Positions 1-7,613 of a stretch of 64,000 nt of DNA are shown here, piece by piece. The position numbers and the translations under genes are program-made. Source of the stretch: CAYHPY01 sp964358485 (GTDB lineage Bacteria > Elusimicrobiota > Elusimicrobia > UBA1565 > UBA9628); assembly GCA_964358485.1 (NCBI GenBank), contig CAYHPY010000001.1, positions 147,960-211,959 of the forward strand, read 5' to 3'. The notes under the pieces are model-generated. The model searched no databases. It was not told the origin of the DNA and saw nothing but the letters and a program-made list of their open reading frames with translations. Position 1 is the first letter of the stretch. Each line of letters starts with the position of its first letter.

Positions 1-14
1 AGGCGGGCTTTCAT
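1..14 (-). CDS. start of a gene cut by the window edge
   Basis: An ATG at 14-12 on the minus strand overlaps the TGA stop of the preceding gene as ATGA, the coupling seen throughout this operon. Only four codons (M-K-A-R) lie inside the window. Its position after the oxidase subunits suggests another oxidase-operon member, but nothing about its function can be read. Confidence 0.4.
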
Positions 15-253
15 CGGGTTCCTCCGGTGGGGGCGGCGGCTTGCAGGGCGAGGCGGCGCCGCTCGATGCGAACCACGGCGACGACCATGGCCGTGAGCAG
101 GGCGAAAGTGGAGCCCAGAAGCACGAAGAGCCCCCAGGTGAGGCCCTGGGCCAAGCCGGCGTTCTCGGAGTCCGCCCCGAAGCAGACCGCGCAGGCCGAC
201 GCGGCCCGGGGCGCGAGGGTTTGGAAGGCGAGGAGGGCGGAGGCGAGCCTCAT
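11..253 (-). CDS. small exported/membrane protein of the cytochrome oxidase operon
   Basis: 80 residues. A signal-peptide-like N-terminus of about 20 residues leads into a CAVCFG motif, then one strongly hydrophobic segment (about residues 38-62) and a basic, Ala-rich tail. Two cysteines spaced C-x2-C directly after the signal peptide could be a metal or redox site; this is inference. It starts one base after the stop of the upstream 63-residue gene and overlaps the next gene, so it is probably co-transcribed with the oxidase. I do not recognise a named family. Confidence 0.6.
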   Translation of the reverse strand: MRLASALLAFQTLAPRAASACAVCFGADSENAGLAQGLTWGLFVLLGSTFALLTAMVVAVVRIERRRLALQAAAPTGGTR

Positions 254-254
254 G

Positions 255-446
255 TCAGCGCACCGCCTTGGTCTTGAGGACCCAGCCGAGATAGGGGACC
301 AGCGCGAGGAGCCCGAGCACCCCCGCGGCCGCGACGCTCAGCGGCATGGGGCCGGAGGCGGCCTGGTGGAAGGCCCAGCCCAGCAGGAAAATCATCAGGG
401 CCAGGCTGGCGACGATGAAAACGATGTGGAATTGGCGCAGGGACAT
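255..446 (-). CDS. small two-helix membrane protein in the oxidase operon
   Basis: 63 residues with two hydrophobic helices (about 7-26 and 35-57) and a basic C-terminus. The ATG at 446 overlaps the TGA stop of the subunit IV gene (ATGA), which fixes this start. Small helical proteins of this kind are common in bacterial heme-copper oxidase operons as accessory or assembly factors, but no specific family signature is visible. Role inferred from position only. Confidence 0.6.
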   Translation of the reverse strand: MSLRQFHIVFIVASLALMIFLLGWAFHQAASGPMPLSVAAAGVLGLLALVPYLGWVLKTKAVR

Positions 447-814
447 CACTCGTGCTCCCCGGCGGGCAGGGCGGCGGAATGTTCCGCGGCATGCGCGGTC
501 GGAACCAGAACCTGCGGGGCTTGCCGGGTGCCCCCCGTCAAATACATGTCGATCGGGACGATGATGAAGCCGATCATGAGGACCGCGGTGACCCCGAGGG
601 CCACCCAGACCATTTTCTTCTCGCCCTTGAGGTGCATGAAGAAGGCGGCCACCAGGCTCGCTTTGATCGTGGCGATGAGCAGGCCCAGGGCGATGGCCGG
701 GGCCGGGGGAAGGTGGATGTAGGAGACCGCCACGGTCAGGACCGTGCCGGCCATCAGGGCGCCGAAGACCAGCCAGTATTTCTTGTAGTCGGGAGCGTGT
801 TTTTCGGAGCTCAT
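446..814 (-). CDS. coxD: cytochrome c oxidase subunit IV
   Basis: 122 residues with three hydrophobic helices and the AAFFMHLKGEKK segment typical of the prokaryotic COX4 family (the Phe-Phe-Met-His-Leu stretch is the best signature). The C-terminus is hydrophilic and His/Ala-rich. The gene overlaps both neighbours by ATGA-type junctions, following subunit III as is usual for aa3/caa3 operons. It is an accessory subunit stabilising the membrane core of the terminal oxidase, not a catalytic one. Confidence 0.85.
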   Translation of the reverse strand: MSSEKHAPDYKKYWLVFGALMAGTVLTVAVSYIHLPPAPAIALGLLIATIKASLVAAFFMHLKGEKKMVWVALGVTAVLMIGFIIVPIDMYLTGGTRQAPQVLVPTAHAAEHSAALPAGEHE

Positions 815-1413
815 AGGAGGTAGAGGGCCGGGAAGAGGAAGATCCAGACGATGTCGACGAAGTGCCAGTAGAGGCCGGCCGCCTCGATGCGGCCTTCAAA
901 GAGAGGATGGTCCCATTGGGTCTTGGACAGGTGCAGGAGCGCCCAGTTGACCACGATCCCGCCGACGACGTGCAGGCAGTGCAGGCCGGTCATGGTGTAG
1001 TAGATGGCGAAGAAGACGTTGGTCGACGGGTAGTAATGATGCTGGATCTTGGCCCCGTATTCGAAGCTCTTGAAGATCAGGAACAGGAAGGCCAGGCCGA
1101 TGGTCATGATCATGTACTTGCGGAAGGCCGCGTAGTCGCGCTCGAGGGTCTTGCCGTGGGCCAGGACGATGGTCATGGAGGAGGAGATCAGCACGAAGGT
1201 GTTGGTCAGGGCCAGGGGGATGTTGAGGACGTCCCAGCCCCGGGGCCAGGAGGCGGCGCTGGTCCGCAGGACGATGTAGGTGGTAAACAGCGTCGCGAAG
1301 AGCATGATCTCCGAGGCCAGGAAGAGCCAGATGCCGATCTTGGCGTTGGTGACGCCGGAGGGCTCGTAGGCCTGGGCGGCGGAATGATCGGCGGCGTGCG
1401 CGGCGGTGCTCAT
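811..1413 (-). CDS. coxC: cytochrome c oxidase subunit III
   Basis: 200 residues, about five transmembrane helices, the short bacterial form. Family landmarks include the EIMLFATLFTTY helix with its conserved Glu, the GLHCLHVVGG helix and the C-terminal YWHFVDIVWIFLFP segment. It is a core membrane subunit of the heme-copper oxidase. The start is set by the ATGA overlap with the TGA of subunit I. The His/Ala-rich first 15 residues are not conserved family sequence. Confidence 0.92.
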   Translation of the reverse strand: MSTAAHAADHSAAQAYEPSGVTNAKIGIWLFLASEIMLFATLFTTYIVLRTSAASWPRGWDVLNIPLALTNTFVLISSSMTIVLAHGKTLERDYAAFRKYMIMTIGLAFLFLIFKSFEYGAKIQHHYYPSTNVFFAIYYTMTGLHCLHVVGGIVVNWALLHLSKTQWDHPLFEGRIEAAGLYWHFVDIVWIFLFPALYLL

Positions 1414-3140
1414 GCGGCCTCCTGGTCCTGCGGCAGGAAATCGGTCTTGCCCCCGGGCAGGGAATACTCGTACGGGCCGCGGTACACCTTGGGGGGCTTC
1501 TCGAAATTGCCGTGGGGCGGCGGGGAGGGGGTGGCCCATTCCAGGGTCGTCGCTTCCCAGGGGTTGCGGGGCGCGGGCGCGCCATGGAACATGCTGCGGA
1601 AGAAGTTCCAGATGAAGGGGAACTGCGCGACAAAGAGCAGCCAGGCGAAGATCGAGCTGACCACGTTGAGGCCCTGGGTGGGGACGTTGTGCAGGTGGGC
1701 GGTCGGGTCGTAGTAGCGGCGGTTCTGGCCCGCCAGGCCGGTGATGAACATCGGAAAGAACACCCCGTTCATGCAGATCAAGGTGGTCCAGAAGTGGATC
1801 TTGCCGAGGCGGTCGTCCATGAAGCGTCCGAACCATTTGGGAAACCAGAAATAGACCCCGCCCAAAAGGGCGATGATCGAGCCGGTGACCACGACGTAGT
1901 GGAAGTGCCCGATGACGTAGTAGGTGTCGTGCAGGTAGATGTCGGTGGTGGTCAGGCCCAGGGGCAGGCCGGTGAGTCCCCCGATGCCGAACATGGGCAA
2001 AAAGGCGAGGGCGAAAAGCATCGGGGTGGTGAAGCGGATGGAGCCGCCCTTGAGGCTGAAGACCATGCAGGTCAGGATGGCCACCGAGGGCACGGAGATG
2101 ATCATGGTGGTCACCAGGAAGAAGTTTCCGAGCTTGGGGCTCATGCCGCTGACGAACATGTGGTGGGCCCAGACGATGAAGGACATGGCCCCGAGGAAGA
2201 ACATCGAGCCGACCATGGTCTTGTAGCCGTGCAGGGGCTTGCGGGTGTTGTTGGCGATGATGTCCGAAACGATGCCCATCGGGGGCAGGAGCAGGACGTA
2301 GACCTCGGGGTGGGCCAAGAACCAGAACAAGTGCTGCCATAAGAGCGGCTGTCCCCCGCCCGAGAAGCGCTGGCGGATGCCCAGGATGACGACGTCGGCG
2401 GGCATGTAGAAGCTGGTCCCGGCCACGCGGTCCATGAGCTGGAGGACCGCGGCGGCCTCCAGCGGGGGGAAGGCCAGCAGGAGCAGGACCGCCGTCACGA
2501 TCTGGGCCCAGGTGAAGATCGGCAGGCGGTCCCAGGTCATGCCGGGGACGCGCATGTTGATGGCCGTCACGAGGAAATTGATCGAGCCCAGAAGGGAGGA
2601 GGTGATGATGAGCACCATCGCCAGCAGCCAGACGGTTTGGCCCGGGTTGATGATGGAGAGCGGCGGGTAGGAGGTCCAGCCGGACTGGGCGGGGCCTCCG
2701 GGAAGGATGAAGGACATCATCATGAGGATCGCGCCCGGAAAGAAGATCCAGAAGGAGGCCATGTTCAGGCGGGGGAAGGCCATGTCGGGGGCGCCGATCT
2801 GAAGGGGGAGGACGTAGTTGCCGAAGCCGCCGACGGCCAGGGGCACCACCCCAAGAAACACCATGACCGTGCCGTGCATGGCGCCCAGGGAGTTGTAGAA
2901 CTCGCCGGAGATCACCCCGTTGGGGGCCAAGGAGGCGGAGAAGAGGTTTCCGATGAGGGGCAGAGGGGTCCCGGGGTAGGCCAGGGACCAGCGCATGATC
3001 ATCATCATGATAAACCCGCAGAGCAAAAAGACCATGGAGGCGATCGTGTATTGCAGGCCGATGACCTTGTGGTCCAGGGAGAAGACGTATTTGCTCCAGA
3101 AGGTCTGGGGGGCGTGGGCGTCGTGGGCGTGGTCGCTCAT
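1410..3140 (-). CDS. coxA: cytochrome c oxidase subunit I
   Basis: 576 residues, twelve predicted helices. It is the catalytic subunit that reduces O2 at the heme a3/CuB centre and pumps protons. Visible signatures: MHGTVMVFLG (heme a ligand helix), WFLAHPEVYVLLLP (CuB His and the His-Tyr cross-link region), WAHHMFVSG (two CuB His) and HDTYYVIGHFHYV (heme ligands), as in A-type oxidases. The ATG overlaps the TAA of subunit II (TAATG). A His/Asp-rich N-terminus precedes the first helix. Confidence 0.97.
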   Translation of the reverse strand: MSDHAHDAHAPQTFWSKYVFSLDHKVIGLQYTIASMVFLLCGFIMMMIMRWSLAYPGTPLPLIGNLFSASLAPNGVISGEFYNSLGAMHGTVMVFLGVVPLAVGGFGNYVLPLQIGAPDMAFPRLNMASFWIFFPGAILMMMSFILPGGPAQSGWTSYPPLSIINPGQTVWLLAMVLIITSSLLGSINFLVTAINMRVPGMTWDRLPIFTWAQIVTAVLLLLAFPPLEAAAVLQLMDRVAGTSFYMPADVVILGIRQRFSGGGQPLLWQHLFWFLAHPEVYVLLLPPMGIVSDIIANNTRKPLHGYKTMVGSMFFLGAMSFIVWAHHMFVSGMSPKLGNFFLVTTMIISVPSVAILTCMVFSLKGGSIRFTTPMLFALAFLPMFGIGGLTGLPLGLTTTDIYLHDTYYVIGHFHYVVVTGSIIALLGGVYFWFPKWFGRFMDDRLGKIHFWTTLICMNGVFFPMFITGLAGQNRRYYDPTAHLHNVPTQGLNVVSSIFAWLLFVAQFPFIWNFFRSMFHGAPAPRNPWEATTLEWATPSPPPHGNFEKPPKVYRGPYEYSLPGGKTDFLPQDQEAA

Positions 3141-3913
3141 TAGAAGTCGTCGTCCTTGGAGGAGGGCTTGGCGGCGGGGGGCGGGGCGGCGCCCGCGAGC
3201 CAGGCCTGGTAGTCCTCGGGGGTCTGCGCGACGACGTCGCCGCGCATGAGGCTGTGGGCGAACCCGCAGAGTTGGGCGCAGGAAATCTCGAAGGTGCCGG
3301 GCCGGTCGGGCTCCACCCACAGCTTCTGCACCATGCCCGGCACGGCGTCCTGCTTCATGCGGAAGGCCGGGACGAAAAAGCTGTGAATGACGTCCTTGGC
3401 GCTCAGCCGGATCACGGTCGGTCGGCCGACCGGCAGGTGAAGTTCGTTGGCCAGGACGATGTCGTCGGCCGCCGCCGGGTCTTCCCGGTCCAGTCCGACG
3501 GGGTTGGAGAAGTGCATGTGGTCGGGGCTCCGCTTGCCGAATTTTCCGTCGGCCCCGGGGTAGTGGACGTTCCAGGCGAATTGCTCAGCGATGACGTCCA
3601 CCCGGTTGGCGTCGGCCGGGACCTCGCTCTTGATCCGGCTCCAGACGGGGATGGCGTAGAAGAAGATCAGGCAGAGCTCGAAGACCATGACCAGGATGTC
3701 CGGGATGAGGCTCTTGGAAATGATGCCGTGCTCTTCCTCGCGCTCGGCGGGAACGCCTTCGCGGCGCCGGTACCTGATAAGGAGGTAGGTGAAGAAGACG
3801 CTCCAGAGGACGAAAATGACGATCATCGCCCAATGGATGATGCCGATGCCCCAGTCGATGTCCTTGGAGTAGGTCGATGCGGCTTCGGGGAGACCCCAGT
3901 TAAAGCGTCCCAT
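3140..3913 (-). CDS. coxB: cytochrome c oxidase subunit II
   Basis: About 257 residues from the ATG at 3913. Two N-terminal transmembrane helices are followed by a periplasmic cupredoxin domain. The CuA site is visible as C-x3-C followed by H and M (CAQLCGFAHSLM), with the upstream ligand His in DVIHSFFVPAF. The domain accepts electrons from cytochrome c; no fused heme domain (no CxxCH) is present, so this is aa3-like rather than caa3. An in-frame TTG at 3988 would add 25 residues; I prefer 3913 because a promoter-like element lies between the two and the extension has no ribosome-binding site. Confidence 0.92.
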   Translation of the reverse strand: MGRFNWGLPEAASTYSKDIDWGIGIIHWAMIVIFVLWSVFFTYLLIRYRRREGVPAEREEEHGIISKSLIPDILVMVFELCLIFFYAIPVWSRIKSEVPADANRVDVIAEQFAWNVHYPGADGKFGKRSPDHMHFSNPVGLDREDPAAADDIVLANELHLPVGRPTVIRLSAKDVIHSFFVPAFRMKQDAVPGMVQKLWVEPDRPGTFEISCAQLCGFAHSLMRGDVVAQTPEDYQAWLAGAAPPPAAKPSSKDDDF

Positions 3914-3931
3914 GTTCGGTCGAGGATGGGC

Positions 3932-3960
3932 ATTGTAGAATTTTTGGAACGCGGAGTCCA
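3932..3960 (-). promoter_or_regulatory. candidate promoter of the oxidase operon
   Basis: Minus-strand TGGACT (3960-3955), a 17-bp spacer, then TACAAT (3937-3932), 18 nt before the chosen coxB start. The -35 matches four of six consensus positions. If used, transcription would start inside the longer open frame, supporting the shorter CoxB. Confidence 0.4.
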
Positions 3961-4045
3961 GGCCGCCTTGTTGCGATGGGGCGCCCAATGGCTTTCGGTG
4001 CCGGTGGTTGACTTGCTTGCTTTGCTTGCCTTGCCGAAATAGAAA

Positions 4046-4071
4046 GGAGGCCGGCGTTTCCGCCGGCCTCC
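4046..4071 (-). terminator. intrinsic terminator after the YtxH-like gene
   Basis: Perfect 11-bp GC-rich stem (GGAGGCCGGCG / CGCCGGCCTCC) with a 4-nt loop. Read on the minus strand it is followed by a T-rich run (TTTCTATTTC). It lies 20 bp past the stop of the 4092-4307 gene and separates it from the oxidase operon. Confidence 0.75.
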
Positions 4072-4091
4072 GGCATCGCTAGGGCCCCGGC

Positions 4092-4307
4092 TTAGACTTC
4101 GGCCAGGATCCGGTCGTGGCGCCGCATGCCCGCCAGCTTGGTTTTTCCTTTTTCGCGTTTTTCCTTGATCCACTCCCCCAGTTTGCGGCGGTTCTGTTCG
4201 CCGGAATGCGGGGCGTAGAGTACGCCCAGGGTGGCGCCCACCGCGGTTCCGACCAAAAAAGTGGCCGCGCTCGCGACTTTCGTCATTTTAGGCTTCTCAT
4301 TCTCCAC
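4092..4307 (-). CDS. YtxH-like small membrane-anchored protein
   Basis: 71 residues from a GTG start preceded by a strong Shine-Dalgarno (GGGAGGTGA, about 6 nt spacing). One glycine/alanine-rich transmembrane helix contains the GTAVGATLGVLYAPHSGEQ motif characteristic of YtxH proteins (helix, then APxSGxxxR), followed by a highly charged Lys/Arg/Glu tail. The family is associated with stress and envelope functions but its molecular role is unknown. An internal ATG seven codons in would lose the ribosome-binding site. Transcribed alone, ending at the terminator at 4046-4071. Confidence 0.75.
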   Translation of the reverse strand: MENEKPKMTKVASAATFLVGTAVGATLGVLYAPHSGEQNRRKLGEWIKEKREKGKTKLAGMRRHDRILAEV

Positions 4308-4492
4308 TTGATTCACCTCCCGAGACAGGTCTCGCCTGAAACTCCGCAACGAAACCGCCCGTGGAAATGGCGGGCCCGGGGGCGGCGCGAAGGGCAAAAA
4401 TGTTGCGTACCCTTCCGGCGCCGGACCGGTCCCATGGGCGCAATGGCGCCTTGGGTTCCGGGGCCGGCCTTTTTTTGTCCGGGCGGGGGGCC

Positions 4493-5128
4493 TTATTTTA
4501 CGCAGTAGACCGGCAGGCCCGGCTCGACCTGGGCGAGCAATTCCTCGACGGCCAGGCGTTCCCGAATGATGTCTTCGTCCCAGGTCCTGTGGGGAAGCTC
4601 GTCGCGGCGGAGGGTCAAGGCCTTCACGAAATCCGCGAGATTCAGGAGTTCCGTGTCCATGCCGCGGCCGTCGGCCATGGCCAGCATGTTCGAGGTCCCT
4701 CGGAAGTGCTTGGCGGTCTGCGCCTCATCTGAGCCGCGGGTCCAGAGGGGATAGACGGAATTGCCGCCGAACACGGAGCTCTTGAGCCCCGGGTTGACGC
4801 CCGACATCGTCAGGATGAGATGTTGGGTGGGATCGGGAAGCTTGAAGTCTCCGGCGGGGCTCAGGGCCGCGCAGGCGCGCTCGGCCTGGTCCCAGGTCTT
4901 GGCCTCATCGAGCTGGACGACCACGGTGTCGAGGGAGCCGGAAGCGTTTTTGACGCGGGAGGCCGGCTTGCCGTCGTACTCTCCCTTGATCACCCGGAAC
5001 GCGGAGGGGACCAGGGACTCCCTTTGCACGGTGTGGGGCTCGAATGACGGGGCTTCGGCGGCGGAGAGGGAGGCGGCGACGGCAAGAGGCAGAAGGAGGG
5101 CGCTGAGCGTCGGCAGGGATCTGTTCAT
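4493..5128 (-). CDS. exported protein of unknown function
   Basis: 211 residues with a clear signal peptide (about 1-24, ending near SLSAAEA). The mature part is soluble, with a few aromatic residues and two cysteines (one near residue 85 in ERACAAL, one at the C-terminus in VYCVK) that might form a disulfide. No family recognised; the central DFKLPDPTQHLILTMSG stretch resembles DUF1566/FGE-like 'item list' proteins only faintly. A TATAAT ends 6 nt before the ATG, implying its own, possibly leaderless, transcript. Confidence 0.65.
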   Translation of the reverse strand: MNRSLPTLSALLLPLAVAASLSAAEAPSFEPHTVQRESLVPSAFRVIKGEYDGKPASRVKNASGSLDTVVVQLDEAKTWDQAERACAALSPAGDFKLPDPTQHLILTMSGVNPGLKSSVFGGNSVYPLWTRGSDEAQTAKHFRGTSNMLAMADGRGMDTELLNLADFVKALTLRRDELPHRTWDEDIIRERLAVEELLAQVEPGLPVYCVK

Positions 5129-5134
5129 GCCTTC

Positions 5135-5140
5135 ATTATA
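5135..5140 (-). promoter_or_regulatory. -10 box TATAAT close to start codon (leaderless type)
   Basis: Perfect TATAAT on the minus strand with only 6 nt (GAAGGC) before the ATG at 5128. With normal -10-to-start spacing, transcription would begin at or next to the ATG. No good -35 is seen at 16-18 bp. Confidence 0.55.
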
Positions 5141-5197
5141 AGGTAAGCCCCCGATTGACGCATGGGTCCTCGGGGAAGCGCGGCGGAGACATTGGGC

Positions 5198-5536
5198 CTA
5201 ACGAAATCTGAGGCCGAGGGCCAGGAGGATCACGAAGGCCAACAGGGCCCCCAGATGCACCGCTTCGTTTCGCAGGTCGGCGTCGGAGAGGGCCAAGTCC
5301 CCGCGCGCGGCCTTCATGGTGTGGAGCAGGGATTTCCAGCAGAACCAGGCGACCAGGCCGCCGATGATTCCCCCGCGAAAAAGCGGGGACAGGTCGCGGA
5401 GGACCCAGGTCTTGAGAAAGCCGTGCGCGCCGAACGCCCCGCTGACGGCGAAGGCGACCGAGACCAGAAACGCCGGCCCAAGGAGCGCGGAGCGCAGGAC
5501 GATCCACGCGTAAAGAAGGCGGGAGTTCGGTTTCAT
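5198..5536 (-). CDS. small membrane protein, unknown
   Basis: 112 residues with about three hydrophobic helices (about 12-34, 55-70, 91-110). The ATG at 5536 overlaps the TGA stop of the upstream gene (ATGA), so it is the last gene of the minus-strand block that begins at 9787. No recognisable family motif. Confidence 0.6.
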   Translation of the reverse strand: MKPNSRLLYAWIVLRSALLGPAFLVSVAFAVSGAFGAHGFLKTWVLRDLSPLFRGGIIGGLVAWFCWKSLLHTMKAARGDLALSDADLRNEAVHLGALLAFVILLALGLRFR

Positions 5537-6321
5537 TTCACCTTGAAAGGATTGGCCCAGAACGCGCGCCGCGAGCCCGGAGGAAGGGGGACCGCGGTTT
5601 CTTCCTTTAAGTTGACGACGCCGGCGCACCGGGATCGTTCCCGATCGGCGACGATCAGGAAATGGCCGTTTCTCGACAGGGAGCGGGCCTTCGCGCAGGG
5701 AGCGGCCAGCGAGAAAACTTTTTCGAGGCCGGCGTAGGGATCGAACGATTCCCCGCCCCCGCCCCCGGCCACAACCCCCCCGGACGGCCGGTCGGCGGAA
5801 ATCCAGTCGGTGGCCAGCGCTTCCGAGATTGAACCCCAACCGAGGCTGTTGCCAGTCCCCAGGTTGGTCAACTCGTCACGGATGAGGGTCCAGGCGCCTC
5901 CCGGTTCCCGCTCCCAGACCCGCGCGCGAAACGGAGTCCCCAGGCCGGCGGGGAAGCGTTCCTCCGGAGCCGGGATGAGGACCCCGGCCCGAAGGCGGCC
6001 CGTTTGGGAGGAGACGGCGAGTTCAACGTCCAGCCCGCGGGTTTCCCCCGGAAGGTCCGCGACGATCCGGGATTTGGAGCCGGGGCGCCATGGGGCCTCA
6101 TGGACCTCCGCTCCAAGGCGGAATAGGACCCGGTCCGAGGCGGGAGACCATTGGATGTTGCGGGGAAAGGCGTCCAGTTCCAGAAAGTCCGTCGCCAGGC
6201 CGGTGACCGGGTCCAGGAGCCGCCAGGAAACCCGGTTCTCCCCGCCGAAAAAGGAAACCCAGCGGTCGTCATAAACGGCGGCCGCGGCGGGGAGGGCGGC
6301 GGCCAAAAGCAGCGCGATCAC
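5533..6321 (-). CDS. exported protein of unknown function, possibly beta-propeller-like
   Basis: 262 residues from a GTG start that overlaps the upstream stop (GTGA). The N-terminus (ALLLAAALPAAAAV) is a signal peptide. The body has Trp-rich strands such as DRWVSFFGGENRVSWRLLD and IQWSPASDRVLFRL, resembling WD40/TolB-type blades (compare WSPDGxxLxF), but only one or two blades are convincing, so this is tentative. It sits in the 5198-9170 block between two unknown membrane proteins. Confidence 0.6.
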   Translation of the reverse strand: MIALLLAAALPAAAAVYDDRWVSFFGGENRVSWRLLDPVTGLATDFLELDAFPRNIQWSPASDRVLFRLGAEVHEAPWRPGSKSRIVADLPGETRGLDVELAVSSQTGRLRAGVLIPAPEERFPAGLGTPFRARVWEREPGGAWTLIRDELTNLGTGNSLGWGSISEALATDWISADRPSGGVVAGGGGGESFDPYAGLEKVFSLAAPCAKARSLSRNGHFLIVADRERSRCAGVVNLKEETAVPLPPGSRRAFWANPFKVK

Positions 6322-7598
6322 CCGGCGAGCCGGGCGGCGAGCTTTTTGTCCAGGGCCAAAAGCGCCGAGCCGGTGGCAATGGAGGCCATGCCGGTTTTGG
6401 GGAAGCCGAAGGCGAGCAGGGCCGCGCCGCAGCCCATCAGGGCCAGGGAGCCCTTGGCCAGCTTGGGTTGGACCTTGGGAACGATTCCTCCGATCCCCAG
6501 ATGGAGAGCCAGAGCCAGGCCCGCCCCCGTGGCCACGACCGCCATAGCCGCCCGGCGGTCCACCTTTCTTCGTGGAAACGGTTTGGCTTGGGGAGCGATG
6601 GCGGCGGGCGGCGGCGCCGCCCTTCCGGCGACGGCGGGGGCGGCGGGAGCAGAGGTCCGGGCGCTCACGGCCACGCCTTGCTCCGGCAGGCCCAGGCCGG
6701 TTTCCCGCGGCCCGCGAACCTTGTAAAGCGCCCTCCCCAGGAGATTCATCTTGGGTTCCGCTCCGGATTTCCCCGGCTCCTTTTTCCAAATGAATCCGGA
6801 GATCCTGCCCCAGCGTCCCGAAGCAAGCCGCCTGGACCAAGCCTGCACCCGCTTTCCGCCCTCCCGAAGCCATTCGGGGCCGAAATCAAAAGGTCCGGGT
6901 TCTTCTTTGGGAGGAGCGGCGGCCGCGGAGGCTTCCGCCGAGGGGACCTCCCCGGTGTTGGCGAGGGATTTGGCCTGGCCGATGGCGCCGCCGAACAGGG
7001 GCACCGGTCCGTCCGCGGAGCCTTCCTTGGCCGGGGCTTTTTGCTGGCTTTTGAAGCGCAGGCTGTCGAAGGAACGGCTGATCCCGCCCGACATGCCGTA
7101 GCTGTTTTGGATCTTGGGGGTTTGGGCCTGGCGGGATTTCTTTTCCGCCGTGGCGGGGCCGGATCCCGGATCAGGGGCGGGGTCCGCGGCCGGGGACCGC
7201 GGAAGGGAACTCGTTGGGGTAAAGTTGTCCATGGACTCAGCGAGCTCGTCCATCTGTTTGTCTATTTTTGCGGTTTCGGGATCATGGGAGGATTTATTCT
7301 TGTTCCGGGCCTCGGCGACGGCGATCGGGTTGGTCCCGGTGATCAAGGCCAGACGGCGTTCCTTGGCCGCGGAGCTTTCTTCCTGATCGAAGTCGGAGGT
7401 TTGCGCCGGGGTGACGGCGACGGGGGTTTTTTTTCGGCGGGGCTTATGGGTGGAAAGAGAGAGGAACCCCAGCCCCGAAGTCACGGCGACGATCAAGACC
7501 CCGAGGCCGAAGGCCTTGGGGTGAGCGCGGAAAAGGTAAAAAACCCCCGGACGGGGGGCTGTTGGAGGCGGGGGGGCGGCTGTCTCTGATTCTGGCAT
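6318..7598 (-). CDS. membrane protein with proline/serine-rich linker, unknown
   Basis: 426 residues: a short Pro-rich cytoplasmic N-terminus, one helix (about 31-48), a long low-complexity, charged region of about 270 residues, then two or three helices at the C-terminus (about 345-425). The layout of one N-terminal anchor, a long disordered linker and a C-terminal hydrophobic hairpin suggests an envelope-spanning or scaffold protein; this is inference. Co-directional with the 7614-9170 gene 15 bp upstream and overlapping the next gene. Confidence 0.65.
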   Translation of the reverse strand: MPESETAAPPPPTAPRPGVFYLFRAHPKAFGLGVLIVAVTSGLGFLSLSTHKPRRKKTPVAVTPAQTSDFDQEESSAAKERRLALITGTNPIAVAEARNKNKSSHDPETAKIDKQMDELAESMDNFTPTSSLPRSPAADPAPDPGSGPATAEKKSRQAQTPKIQNSYGMSGGISRSFDSLRFKSQQKAPAKEGSADGPVPLFGGAIGQAKSLANTGEVPSAEASAAAAPPKEEPGPFDFGPEWLREGGKRVQAWSRRLASGRWGRISGFIWKKEPGKSGAEPKMNLLGRALYKVRGPRETGLGLPEQGVAVSARTSAPAAPAVAGRAAPPPAAIAPQAKPFPRRKVDRRAAMAVVATGAGLALALHLGIGGIVPKVQPKLAKGSLALMGCGAALLAFGFPKTGMASIATGSALLALDKKLAARLAG

Positions 7599-7613
7599 TG
7601 AACCGGGTTGGGG

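Noticed and set aside
811..2340. Long minus-strand open frame of 509 codons overlapping subunits I and III
   Set aside because: Its first part is a shifted, His/Arg/Pro-rich reading of coxA; only the last 200 codons (subunit III) are real.
4440..4492. Intrinsic terminator after the 4493-5128 gene
   Set aside because: GC-rich stretches and an A-run are present, but I could not pair a convincing stem followed by a T-run on the minus strand.
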